Shown here one piece after another: positions 8,632 through 17,608 of a DNA stretch of 33,551 nucleotides. The position numbers and the translations under genes are program-made. Under the pieces are notes generated by a model that worked only from the letters and a program-made list of their open reading frames with translations, was not told where the DNA came from and searched no databases. Source of the DNA: CAZSSM01 sp964609385 (GTDB lineage: Bacteria; Planctomycetota; Planctomycetia; Isosphaerales; Isosphaeraceae); contig CAZSSM010000072.1 in the NCBI GenBank assembly GCA_964609385.1, forward strand, positions 1 to 33,551. Reading direction: 5' to 3'. Each line of letters starts with the position of its first letter. Position 1 is the stretch's first letter.

Positions 8632-9282
8632 TCAGTTGGGCGCGTTCCCTCCAGGGAGTCCGGGGAGTCCTTGGAACGGCTCGGCCTTGGGGGCCTCCTC
8701 GGCCGGCTCCGGCTGTTCCTCTGGAGCGACCTCGGCCCCGGCCGGCAGCTCCAGGATCACGAGGCTGTGCGAATCCGGGTCATAGCCATAGGCGTTCTCT
8801 CGGGGCAGGGACGGCAGCCGGATCCCCTCGAGCTTGAGAACCTGGTTCATGAACTCGTTGTGATCTTTGGGATAGCGGCCATTGATAATTTCATATTGCA
8901 TGAGCACTCGATCGATACTGATGATCGCCGTGTCGTAGACGGTCCCGTAGGCCTTGCCGATGTAGGACCGCATGTTCGGCCCGTCGGCCAGGACGGTGGC
9001 GCCGTCGGCGACGGCCTGGCGGGCGTCGATGACTTCCTGCGTCGTCTTGCCGGCGAAACTCTTGCCCGAGGCCTGCTCCGGGGCGACGCCGAACGCGTTG
9101 GCCAAGCCACCGCCACCGCCGGCGGGCGTCGAATCGTCCGATTCCTCCACGGCGCCACCGCCACAGCCGACCAGCGTCGACGAGACGACCGCCGCCAGGG
9201 CCAAGCCGATGATGAACCGAAACGGGGGCGTTGAGGCGACCGCATCCCGATCGCCCGTGTTTTCATCGATCTTCCGGGTCAT
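8632..9282 (-). CDS. Lipoprotein of unknown function
   Basis: A 216-residue protein with an N-terminal cytoplasmic stretch, a hydrophobic core (FIIGLALAAVVSSTLVGC) and lipobox LVGC with Cys40 as the likely lipidated residue. A glycine-rich linker (PAGGGGGLANAF) follows. The central part has a helix (IGKAYGTVYDTAIISIDRVL) and then NGRYPKDHNEFMNQVL, which recalls the NGRYP motif of type II secretion pseudopilin and DUF1559-type C-terminal parts; that is resemblance only. The tail is rich in Pro, Glu and Gly. AAGGA lies 9 nt before the ATG. It is upstream of the HEAT lipoprotein by 62 bp and downstream of surE by 122 bp on the same strand. Confidence 0.75.
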   Translation of the reverse strand: MTRKIDENTGDRDAVASTPPFRFIIGLALAAVVSSTLVGCGGGAVEESDDSTPAGGGGGLANAFGVAPEQASGKSFAGKTTQEVIDARQAVADGATVLADGPNMRSYIGKAYGTVYDTAIISIDRVLMQYEIINGRYPKDHNEFMNQVLKLEGIRLPSLPRENAYGYDPDSHSLVILELPAGAEVAPEEQPEPAEEAPKAEPFQGLPGLPGGNAPN

Positions 9283-9404
9283 CAGAGCCAGTCCTTTGAA
9301 ATCGAATGATCAAGGAAGGGAGACGTGAGTGTTGAGTCTTCGCCGAAAGACAAGAGATTGCAATTTCCATCATATCTACTGACTTCAAGAACTAAGAAAC
9401 TGTG

Positions 9405-10205
9405 CTACTTAGCGGGCGGCTCGTCCCAAGTCCAGTTCTGGAGTTCCTCGAACCGTCGATGGTGGGTCATGTCGAAGTGGAGCGGGGTGACGGTGACGTA
9501 GCCTTCGGCGAGGCTGGTGATGTCGGTTGGTGGCCCTTCGGTCCGGAGCGGGGCCTGGTAGTCCATCCAGTAGTAGGTGCGTCCCCGGGGGTCGGTCCGG
9601 CGCTGAAAGCCTTCGGAACCGACGTCCAGGCCCATCGGGACGACGCGGACGCCAAGCGGCTCGCCGCGGGCATGCGAGGGCAGATTGACGTTGAACAACG
9701 AGCCCTCCTCGGGCCCGTTGGCCAGGATCTTGCGGATCGTCGAGACAGCCAATCGCGCCGCGTAGGGATAGTCCTGATGCTCGGCCAGCTCCAGCGAGAC
9801 GGCGATCGAGGTGATCCCGAAGAAGGCCCCCTCGATCGAGGCGGCCACCGTGCCGGAGTACAGCACGTTGATCCCGGTGTTGCTGCCGTTGTTGATCCCC
9901 GAGACGATCAGGTCGGGCCGCCCTTCGAGGATCTCGAAGAGGGCCAGCTTGACGCAGTCGGCCGGGCTGCCCTCGACGGCCCAGCCGAAAGGCCGACCAT
10001 CGGCCTCGTCGACGGAGCGGACGATCAAGGGGTCGAGGATCGTGATCGAGTGCCCGACCCCGCTCTGCTCCGAGCCCGGCGCCACCACCGAGACGTGGCC
10101 CAGTTGACCCAACTCGGACTGCAAGGCCCGCAGGCCCGGCGCATAGATCCCGTCGTCGTTCGTCAGCAAGATCCGCACGAGCCGCCCCCAACCACCATTA
10201 GTCAT
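9405..10205 (-). CDS. surE: 5'/3'-nucleotidase SurE
   Basis: Metal-dependent survival protein that dephosphorylates nucleoside 5'- and 3'-monophosphates. Motifs are complete: ILLTNDDG (12-19, with D17 and D18 as metal ligands), APGSEQSGVGHSITI (42-56, Ser48 as ligand), the substrate-pocket motif GSPADCVKLAL (79-89), and SGINNGSNTG (102-111, Asn105 as ligand). Length (266 residues) is normal. The start is uncertain: ATG at 10205 has no clear ribosome-binding site, whereas GTG at 10178, preceded by a G-rich run, would give MRILLTNDDG, the usual N-terminus of the family. The chain ends with a proline-rich tail. The two lipoprotein genes follow on the same strand. Confidence 0.95.
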   Translation of the reverse strand: MTNGGWGRLVRILLTNDDGIYAPGLRALQSELGQLGHVSVVAPGSEQSGVGHSITILDPLIVRSVDEADGRPFGWAVEGSPADCVKLALFEILEGRPDLIVSGINNGSNTGINVLYSGTVAASIEGAFFGITSIAVSLELAEHQDYPYAARLAVSTIRKILANGPEEGSLFNVNLPSHARGEPLGVRVVPMGLDVGSEGFQRRTDPRGRTYYWMDYQAPLRTEGPPTDITSLAEGYVTVTPLHFDMTHHRRFEELQNWTWDEPPAK

Positions 10206-10519
10206 CAGTTGCCGGCCGGCCCCAGAGCAGAGACCGATGTCGTCGTGGGCGTCGGCCCCGCGTTGTCGGTCGGTCCGCGACGCGCCTCGGTGACTCCCGC
10301 CATGCCCCTCGATCTTATCGTGGGCCGATCCCGAGGAATACCGACCGCCCCGAACTTCTCCGGATGCCGATGCGTCGAGCGAACTCCGAGCCGTCGTTGA
10401 GGGTCCAAGCCCTCAGGACCGCCCCCGACAACCGGGGATCGAAACGAATATCGAGCCGGCCGCTGGTCCCTCGACGCCGACGATGACCCGCCGCCCCCGC
10501 TTGTCCGAGCACACCCCCG
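10206..10519. other. Intergenic region between surE and the LRR gene
   Basis: The 314 bp separate two divergent genes and should hold both promoters. The open frames crossing it are low-complexity, without family resemblance. No convincing -10/-35 pair, hairpin or RNA gene was seen. Confidence 0.45.
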
Positions 10520-11764
10520 ATGATCCGCAATGATCCCCATTTCCGCGATTGGGTCGCTCGGGAGTTCGCCAAGTTCCGGACCCACGGCCCCGAGACCGGC
10601 GGATCACCGCTGCTGGTCGCCTCAGACCGACTCTTCGAGGACGGTGAGCTGTTCGCCTCAGCCGTCCTCAGAATGCTGGTCGAGGGACGGATCGCTCCGG
10701 AGTCCGTGACCCTCCGCGAACCCTGCCGAAGGTTGTTGCGATCCCATGGACCGGGCGAGCCGCTGGTCGAACTGGCGCTCACCTGTCATGACGATCTCGA
10801 TCTTCCCCCCGAGATCGCGGCGTTGCTGGCCGATCCCGGCTCGCCCGCCTCGGTGCGCATCCAAATCGAGCGGAGACAGGTCAAGCTCAGCAAGCTCTTC
10901 GATCGGTCGGGGCTCGGCCGTCTGGAGTCGCTCATCCTGACCGGCCAACACCCCAATGATTCGCTCGCCAAAGCCATCGATCGCTCGGAAGCCCTCCAAG
11001 ACCTCACGGCGCTCGACCTCCAAGGCAAACGGATCGGCCTCGCCGGTGTGAGGGCCGTCGCTCGAATCGTGTCGCGATCCCGACTCGTCTGGCTCAACTT
11101 GAGGGACAACTGGGTCTGTGAACGTGGCTTGGCCGCGCTGTTCGATCCAGACCTCCCCAACCAGCTGGCCACGCTCGATCTCGGAGACAACGACATCGGT
11201 GTCCGAGAATGTCTCGCGTTGGCGCGATTCCCGGTCCCACCGAGATTGATCATCTTCGCCCTGCATCGAAACGTGATCGACGACGAAGGTTGCATCGCGC
11301 TGGCCGAGTCTGGATTCTTCAACAACCTTGAGGTTCTGACCCTCCGAGACAATGAACTCGGCAACGATGCGGTCATCGCGCTCAGCCGATGCGGATCGTT
11401 GCGACACTTGAAGAAGCTGGATCTTTCGTGTAACCACAGCATCGGCGACGAAGGTGCCCTCGCCTTGGCACGGTCTCCTGACGCGACGAATCTCACGGAA
11501 CTGCGATTGAAAGAGAACGAGATCGGCGACGACGGGGCCATCGCCCTGGCCGAGTCGGAATCGTTGGCCGGCCTCGAGAGGTTGTCCCTGATGTTCAACC
11601 GGATCGGCGATCGCGGGGCCGAAGCCCTGGCCCGATCGGAACACTTGTCGAACCTGCGGTTCCTCAATCTCCAGTTCAATCGGTTCACTCGTGTCGGGAT
11701 CCGGGCCTTGAAGGAATCGCCCAACCTGGCCACCACCCGCATCGAGGGGCTTCTGACTTTCTAA
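10520..11764 (+). CDS. Leucine-rich-repeat protein (ribonuclease-inhibitor type)
   Basis: A 414-residue protein without signal peptide or membrane segment, so probably cytoplasmic. The first ~125 residues are a mixed region (starting MIRNDPHFRDWVAREF) with no recognised fold. From about residue 130 to the end it is a run of about nine LRR units of 24-29 residues, with the pattern L-x-x-L-x-L-x-x-N-x-I-G-D-x-G-A-x-A-L-A-x-S. Examples are LDLGDNDIGVRECLALA, LRLKENEIGDDGAIALA and LSLMFNRIGDRGAEALA. This type of array makes a curved protein-binding surface. LRR proteins with unrelated N-terminal parts are abundant in large planctomycete genomes. No strong ribosome-binding site precedes the ATG at 10520. 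It is the last gene before the 500-bp repeat. Confidence 0.8.
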   Translation: MIRNDPHFRDWVAREFAKFRTHGPETGGSPLLVASDRLFEDGELFASAVLRMLVEGRIAPESVTLREPCRRLLRSHGPGEPLVELALTCHDDLDLPPEIAALLADPGSPASVRIQIERRQVKLSKLFDRSGLGRLESLILTGQHPNDSLAKAIDRSEALQDLTALDLQGKRIGLAGVRAVARIVSRSRLVWLNLRDNWVCERGLAALFDPDLPNQLATLDLGDNDIGVRECLALARFPVPPRLIIFALHRNVIDDEGCIALAESGFFNNLEVLTLRDNELGNDAVIALSRCGSLRHLKKLDLSCNHSIGDEGALALARSPDATNLTELRLKENEIGDDGAIALAESESLAGLERLSLMFNRIGDRGAEALARSEHLSNLRFLNLQFNRFTRVGIRALKESPNLATTRIEGLLTF

Positions 11765-11846
11765 GATCGGCTCCCGAGGACCATCGAAACGGAGGGCGGC
11801 CATCCTTGAGAGCTGATTCGAGGGCGCATTCCATCGTCGGTCGTCT

Positions 11847-12346
11847 GTGACGTGCGGTCGGCGTCTCGGCAGGATCGCCTCAACGACGATCCGCGCGAGC
11901 CCCGCGTTGCCTAGCGGATCCGCTCGACGGCCTGACGGATCGGGTCGTGGAGCGCGGGGTTGGGTTCATCGAGCAGCGGGATGATCGGGCCGGTCTCGGC
12001 CAGGCCGGCCAGGCTGAAGGCGCGGTGAAGCACGGTGATTGGGCCGTGCGCGTTGCGGAGGTCCTCCAAAGGGATGAATCGCTCGCGGATCCGCTCGGCG
12101 CCCTCCCAATCGCCGGCCTGGATCGCCTTCAAGAGCGCCGTCGAGAGGTGCGGGGCCACACAGCCACAGCCGGTCGTGAACCCACCGAGCTTGAAGTCGC
12201 GCAGGTGCACGATCGCCGGCTGGTCGCCCAAGCCGCTCAGCACCATCTTCGGATCGACCGCCTCAACGATCTCCCGGAGGTAGTCGTCCTGCGAGGGGTC
12301 CTCGCGAACCACCGCATATTTGATCGCCGAGATAAGCCCACCATCG
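11847..12346. repeat. Direct repeat, copy A (500 bp, identical to 18808-19307)
   Basis: Compared line by line, this stretch matches 18808-19307 at every base in the same orientation (offset 6961). The flanking bases differ on both sides (t versus c before, t versus a after), so the maximal repeat is exactly 500 bp. It covers the last 144 codons of the DapA-family gene and 64 bp beyond its stop. Confidence 0.97.
11911..12346 (-). pseudogene. Orphan 3' fragment of the DapA-family gene
   Basis: The fragment encodes residues 157-300 of the intact 300-residue protein at 18872-19774 and uses the same stop. It keeps the Schiff-base lysine segment (SAIKYAVVRED) but lacks the first half of the TIM barrel, so it cannot be active. 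Its frame happens to stay open leftwards of the break up to 13107, but that extension is antisense to another gene and not protein-like. It arose by the duplication that also made the 500-bp repeat. Confidence 0.92.
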
Positions 12347-13086
12347 TCTCCGGGGTGGCGCTGCACAACGTCACCCTCCGCTACCACAGCCGGATGTCCG
12401 GCGAGATAAGGGGGAGGGACACGCGGCACGTCATGTTCCGGGACCGCTGGGGGCCGGGGGAGACGGTCAAGCTGCCGAATTTGCTCGTCTCGGACGTCTG
12501 GTCGATTCAGACCGACCAGGCGATCACGGACGTGGCCCGCGTCTCGGTCTGGTGCGACGAGTTCCGTCAGGAAGATGTCCGGCTCAACCTCTTCGAGGAG
12601 GCTCCGAAGACGACCGGGAGGCGTCCGAGGACCACCAAACTCCACCGTTTCACCAGGATGGATGGTGTCGACACTCCGGTTGACCTCTCCGGCGACGACC
12701 CGGAGGGACGGCCCGCCGAGGGGGCCGTGGAGGTCGACGAGCTCCTGGAGGCCGTCGCCGCCGGGGAGATCGATGAGGGGACGATCCCGGAGGACAAGCG
12801 GGGTCGCCCCACGCCGGCTCGCATCGAATTCTTCACCCCTGTGAACAACGGCCGTGGGATCTCGGCCCGAATCGACCTCGACCCTCCGGGAGAGCGTCGG
12901 GACAAATTCTTCGTCGTCCAGGGGCGGGTCCGCGTGACCGGCCAAGGGGTGCGTTATGCCGACCTCGAGTGGCTCGCCGCCGGGGTCGACCCCGCGCCTC
13001 GCTACCGATTTGTGCTGGATGAGGAGGGGGGCTTGCGTATGTACACTCCGGATGGCGACTGGGTTTCGCTGTCGAAGGTGGACTGA
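12347..13086 (+). pseudogene. 5'-truncated gene of unknown function at the left junction
   Basis: About 245 codons of a plus-strand frame that runs out of the repeat without a start of its own. It is favoured over the overlapping minus frame because it reads like a folded protein: GVALHNVTLRYHSRM, RHVMFRDRWGPGETVKLPN, SARIDLDPPGERRDKFFVVQ, and a closing YRFVLDEEGGLRMYTPDGDW. A Glu-rich middle (VEVDELLEAVAAGEIDEG) links two strand-rich parts. I do not recognise the family. The missing 5' end falls exactly at the repeat boundary (12346/12347), so it was removed by the event that made the junction. Confidence 0.6.
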
Positions 13087-13134
13087 TTTCTCGGCGACAG
13101 CGGCCACCTTTTACGATCCATACCCTGCGTCCGC

Positions 13135-14839
13135 TCATCGGGATCGATCCCCGCCCCCGGCGATGTCGAAGATGAACGACTCGTAGCGTCCCCCGGTTCG
13201 CATCGTGTCCTCCCACGTATAGCCGTGCATCCCGAGGTGGTAGAGCCGGATCGTCGTGTCGGCCAGGGGGGTGATGCCGATCTGCGCCAGCCGATATGAG
13301 AACGCCCAATCCTCGGCCAAGTAGTGATGCGAACCGTCCTCCCGGGGGAGGATGATCGGCAGGAAGAACGGCCAGAAACCCTCCGAGACGTGCGTGTTGC
13401 ACAAGGGGAGCCCGAGCCGCTCGACCATGAGCCGCAGGACGTCGGCCCGGATGCGCAGGAAGCCGGCCGCGGCGTAATCCAGCGGATAGCACCCCGGCGA
13501 CGCCGCGCCGAAGACGACCGAGGAGATCTCCGGCGGGAAGGAGCTGGAGAGCGCGGGGGCCTTCTTCTTGGTGTAGATGCCCGCGACCACCGGCTCGGGG
13601 CGCGCGAAGAGCCGCAGCGCGTCCGAGGGGTCGAAGGCGAGGTCCGAGTCGATGAAGAGGACGGAGCGAGAGCCCCGCCTCAAAGCCTCCGAGGCGAGCG
13701 TGCTCCTCGCGTGATCGATGGCGGAACTTCCCCGGCACCGGACTACCCGGACGCCGGCCTGTTCCAGGGCATGGAGGCCGGCCTCGCACTCGGGCTCGAT
13801 CGTGTTCATGAACGGGACGAGCACGGCCCACCCCTCGCGTCGAGCGGCCGCGTCGATGAGCCGGGGCCCTTTCGAGGTCGGCAGGGCCGCGAGGGCCGAT
13901 GCGGCCCCTGGGCCCCCTTGGGCCCATGTTGGTCTCGGTCGGGGATGCCGGGTCCCCTCCGGGGGTGCGGGGCCCGGTTCGTCCCAGCATCGGATCACGG
14001 CATCGGCCCACGGGCGGACCTCGCAACTCGTCGGGATCCGGCGGCTGCAGGGGGTCATCCAGGCGGGGACCGGGGCGAAGGCGGCGCGGCGGCCGAGGAT
14101 CGAGCGGAGGGCCGGATGGTCGCTCGCGACGACGGGGATGCCGAGGTTGGCGGGCTCGGCCAGGGCGCCCCCCACCCACGGATCCAGCAGCGGCGCGAGG
14201 ACGAGGCGAGAGACGCCCAGGGGGCCGGAGGGGTGGTCCGGCCGGCTCATGACGGCGACGTTGCCGGGGCCCCGGAGGTCGACGCCCCGCGCCGCGAGGT
14301 CGGCCTCGGTCCCGCGTCCCTCGACGACGAGGATGGGGATGTCCGGCCTGACCCGCCCCAGTTCCTCCGCGAGCCGCACGAACAGATCGGCCCCGTGCGC
14401 GGCGGTCGGGTCGATGAATGTCGCGTACCGGGGCCCATACGTCTCGGGTTCCGGGGTGGGGCGGAGGCCGAAGGGGGTCCACGACCCGGGCCTCGACCCC
14501 GTAGGTGTCCTTCAGAAACTCGGCCGACCACGCGCTCTCGACCAGCACCGAGTCGGAGGCGCCGATCGGCGTCCGCAGCGGCCGCGTGGGGTCGGTGACG
14601 ACCAGGACTGTGGTCATGCCGTTCCGCTTGGCCTCCGGGAGCCCCCCGCAAGCCGTCGCGTCGGTCGAGTCGGCGATCAGTAAGGCGCCGGCGGGACGCT
14701 CGGTCGCGTCGGTCGCGTGGTCTCCCCGGGGCCGCACCTCGAAGCGCCCCCCGGGGAGCTGACCCGCGATGCTCGCTGCCGAGAGCCAGCGACCTACGGC
14801 GGCGTCGCCCGGCGAGTGATAGGCGATGGTCCGGGTCAT
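13135..14839 (-). CDS. Two-part glycosyltransferase-like protein, frameshifted
   Basis: Two overlapping minus-strand frames join into one protein of about 567 residues. The first (14839 to about 14477) begins MTRTIAYHSPGDAAVGRWL and reaches DTYGVEARVVDP. The second, one base out, continues FGLRPTPEPETYGPRYATF, then LAEELGRVRPDIPILVVEG and VLAPLLDPWVGGALAEPAN, like the C-terminal half of a GT4-type (GT-B) glycosyltransferase. After a linker comes a GT2-like (GT-A) domain with the metal-binding LFIDSDLAFDP (DSD codons at 13642-13650), a YTKKK segment, and LAEDWAFSYRLAQIG as the ED acceptor motif. The shift lies at a run of five G (13... see 14473-14477): removing one base restores one frame. 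A sequencing error or a recent mutation are both possible. It is the last gene of the three-gene set in the bracketed segment, 73 bp after the preceding one. It probably transfers sugar to an envelope or exported product. Confidence 0.68.
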
Positions 14840-14912
14840 GGCTGGGAGCCTACGGACGCCCGGGTCGCGAGCCCGCTCGCCCCGCCCCGGTCCGCGACCC
14901 GGGCGGCCGCGG

Positions 14913-15581
14913 TCACCATCCGATCCGGTAGAAGCGACCGTCGACCCGCAACTTCAACGGCTCGGCGAAGCGTACCTCCTTCACCACCGTCGACCCCGAG
15001 CCGGGCTCGAGGGGCCCCTCCCCGTCGGAGAGCGAATACACGCGCACGCGGAAGCGGACCTGGAGTTGGTACTCGCCGACCTCGGTCAGGTCGCACGTGA
15101 GGTTGGCCATGACCTTCGCCGGGGTCGCTTGCGTCGTGTGGACGACGTCGATCCTCGAGTTCTCCTCCTTGAAGGGCCAGACGGGGGAGACGGGGGGGGC
15201 CCCCTCGATCGGCTCGGCGACGTCGAGCCGATCGAGGGACGTCTGGCCGAGCGTCGTGTAGGGCACGGGGCGGCCGTCACGCGACGCCCCCACCACGTAT
15301 GGCAACGCGGGGCCCGGCTGCAAGCGATTCCAGAGGGGCACATCGAAATAATACTCCCGGGACATGTTGCGGATGTCGAGCTCGACGACGATCGGTTCGC
15401 CGAGCCGGTACGCGGGCAGATCCCCCGGCTTGTTCAGCTTCGCCCGCACCTCCAAGAAGCGGTCGGCCACCTCCTGGGGCGAGAGCTGTCCCTCCTCGGC
15501 CGGGGCCGGGGCCGTTTGTCCTTGGTCGACCGCAGCCAGCACGAGGAGGATCGCGGCGAGTCCCTCGAACGATCCGGGCAT
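14913..15581 (-). CDS. Exported protein of unknown function
   Basis: A 222-residue protein with a short signal peptide (GLAAILLVLAAVDQGQTA) and then a charged linker. The mature part is strand-rich, e.g. GEPIVVELDIRNMSREYYF, YQLQVRFRVRVYSL and PLKLRVDGRFYRIGW, consistent with an immunoglobulin-like or other beta-sandwich fold; that is inference. AGGGAG lies about 6 nt before the ATG. The gene starts 39 bp after the large surface protein and ends 73 bp before the glycosyltransferase, all on the minus strand, so the three are likely one operon. I do not recognise the family. Confidence 0.75.
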   Translation of the reverse strand: MPGSFEGLAAILLVLAAVDQGQTAPAPAEEGQLSPQEVADRFLEVRAKLNKPGDLPAYRLGEPIVVELDIRNMSREYYFDVPLWNRLQPGPALPYVVGASRDGRPVPYTTLGQTSLDRLDVAEPIEGAPPVSPVWPFKEENSRIDVVHTTQATPAKVMANLTCDLTEVGEYQLQVRFRVRVYSLSDGEGPLEPGSGSTVVKEVRFAEPLKLRVDGRFYRIGW

Positions 15582-15620
15582 GATTCGCTCCCTCTTACTT
15601 GGCGAAAGGTAGGGTCCGGC

Positions 15621-17339
15621 TCACGGGAAGGTAGGGTCCGGATAAGGCGGCGAAAATTCAAAATTAGTGAAGAAGTTCGTCCAAGTCACGAACTCCGGTC
15701 CGTAGGCGCCGCCGGTGATGGTGACGGTATTCGACCCGGCTGGGGCGGCGGGCTGGGGCGGCTCGACCTCGTCCCAGTTCCCGGTGGTCGGGTCGAGTCG
15801 CCGGTGCCCTGAGACCGTCCAAGGGCCGACCTTGCCAATACCGACCCAGATGCCGCCGCCCGACCTGTAGACGAGATAGGTCTCGAATTCGACGTCGAGT
15901 TCCATCTCGATCGGTGGGTCGGGCTGGTTGCCGACGTTGGCGTTCAGCAATGGGAATTGGGGTGTATCGAAGGGGCTCTTGGGATCCCATTCCGTGTGAG
16001 CGAGGGTATCACCAGGGTTGAGTCGCAGAGAATTCCAACTGCCGAATCCGAGCCACCCATGGTCCTCCGGGTCGTCGAAAATGGGATTGTTGTCAAGCAC
16101 GAGCCCCCCCGTGTCGAAGGTGTGAGCTCCGCTCTGCTCGTTGGTGATCGTGATCTCGGCCGAAATTTTTTGGATATACCCATAATTGCCCGACTCGTTC
16201 GCGGAGTTGGGCAGGGCCACCGAGGCTCCAAGGGAGAAACCATAAGGGGGTTGCCAGGTGCCGAGCTTGAAACCCCACGGATCCCCGTTATTCCTCAGAA
16301 CCCATTCGAGCGGGTAGGTGTCGGCGACGAACCTGCCGACCGTCGGCTGGACGATGGTGACGGTCTCGGAGTCGGTCCCGCCGCCGCTCCAGGGATCCGC
16401 GTAGGTGACCGCCGCGCTAACCGTGTGGGCGCCGGGGTCCTCGTCCCAGAAGAATGAGATGCTCGACGAGCCGCCGTTGACCTCGATCGGCCCCTTCGGG
16501 TACGGGAAGTCCACGATCTTCCCCTCGGCGTTCGTATAATCCTGCTCCTCGACGGCGCCGGTGATCAGCCATGTCACCGTGTCGATCGTCTCCCCGCCGG
16601 GGGACATCACGGTCGCGCGGGCGAGGCCCCCGATGACGTTCGATCCGTCCACGGTCACGGTCGGGTCACCCGGGTTCCCGCTCCCCCCGGGCTGCTGGCC
16701 ACCGCCGGAATACGCGGAAGTCCCGATGCGGCTCGACCCGACCGTCCAGGGGGCTGCCTCAACGGCGCCGCTGGCCGGGGTAGGATCCGGGTTCGCCTCC
16801 CGGTCCGTCGCGGGTGTCGGCACCAGGGCGAGCGGCCGGATCGTGCCGGGGGGGAGGGTCCGCTCCGCCTGGACCGGGGGCGTTGGAGTCGGCACCCCCA
16901 TCGCGTCCGGCGGCGGGGCCAAATCCTCCACCGCATGCGGCGCCAAGGCCATCGTGTCCCGCGGGATCAACGGGGGGATCGTCCCGGTGCCGTCTCGTGC
17001 CGTTCCGGCGACGCGCAGGTCTGGCGTGCCTGCCGCGTCCGCTGCGGGCGAGGACATCGTCGGGGGGTGGTCACCGGGGCTCGTCGCGATGATCGCGGCC
17101 TCGGGTAAGCGTTGGCTCGACGGTTCGAGGAATGGCCTGATCACGACATCGCGGTCCCGCCGAAGACCCGCATCGGGGTCGGCGCCCGAGCGGGGTCCTT
17201 CGTCGGCGGCTCCGCCGATCTCTCGGGAGACGACGGTCGGCAAGAGGGCCAGGCTGGAGACAGGGCGACGGACCTCCAACACCGTGGCCGTCGGGCGAAA
17301 TCGGCGGACTTTCCGGGCGCGACTCGTGGTGAAGAACAT
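15621..17339 (-). CDS. Large secreted or surface protein of unknown function
   Basis: A 572-residue protein started by a strong ribosome-binding site, GGAGGA 8 nt before the ATG. The N-terminus (RARKVRRFRPTATVLEVR, then SSLALLPTVV) resembles the basic RFRP...LE-R leader seen on many planctomycete surface proteins. Residues ~60-230 are a low-complexity stretch rich in Pro, Ala and Thr. From ~225 come beta-rich parts: DPTVTVDGSNVIGGLARATV, then DPGAHTVSAAVTYADPW, which reads like a PKD or Ig-like module, and a C-terminal part with aromatic-rich strands (GGGIWVGIGKVGPWTVSG). No catalytic motif or anchor was found. It heads the three-gene set in the bracketed segment, followed after 39 bp by a smaller exported protein. 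Confidence 0.78.
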   Translation of the reverse strand: MFFTTSRARKVRRFRPTATVLEVRRPVSSLALLPTVVSREIGGAADEGPRSGADPDAGLRRDRDVVIRPFLEPSSQRLPEAAIIATSPGDHPPTMSSPAADAAGTPDLRVAGTARDGTGTIPPLIPRDTMALAPHAVEDLAPPPDAMGVPTPTPPVQAERTLPPGTIRPLALVPTPATDREANPDPTPASGAVEAAPWTVGSSRIGTSAYSGGGQQPGGSGNPGDPTVTVDGSNVIGGLARATVMSPGGETIDTVTWLITGAVEEQDYTNAEGKIVDFPYPKGPIEVNGGSSSISFFWDEDPGAHTVSAAVTYADPWSGGGTDSETVTIVQPTVGRFVADTYPLEWVLRNNGDPWGFKLGTWQPPYGFSLGASVALPNSANESGNYGYIQKISAEITITNEQSGAHTFDTGGLVLDNNPIFDDPEDHGWLGFGSWNSLRLNPGDTLAHTEWDPKSPFDTPQFPLLNANVGNQPDPPIEMELDVEFETYLVYRSGGGIWVGIGKVGPWTVSGHRRLDPTTGNWDEVEPPQPAAPAGSNTVTITGGAYGPEFVTWTNFFTNFEFSPPYPDPTFP

Positions 17340-17608
17340 GCTGCTGGTCCTCCACGGAGAGGTCAGGATCAGCCACTTAGCGATCCCGGCGGGAGCGATG
17401 TGGTCTGGCGTCTCACGTCCGAGCCGCTCGGGTTTGTGTGTTCATAGACCGAGGTGCCGACCCACACGAAAGTGACCGCCCACATATTGCTACTATCGTA
17501 CGAATAAACAAACGCCTCGGCACCTGTCAACAAAAATCCGCCGCGAAACGCTATGGTTTGCCACGATCTCGGCCCCTACACCCATTAAATGAACGCGTTA
17601 CGCCGATA

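Noticed and set aside
11911..13107. A 398-residue minus-strand fusion of the DapA fragment with upstream sequence
   Set aside because: The frame stays open by chance across the repeat junction; left of it the residues are Arg/Pro/Val-rich with no fold, while the plus frame there reads as a real protein.
12833..14379. Continuation of the first glycosyltransferase frame to 12833
   Set aside because: After the frameshift near 14477 this frame becomes Arg/Pro/Gly-rich and overlaps the truncated plus-strand gene; the family-like sequence continues in the other frame.
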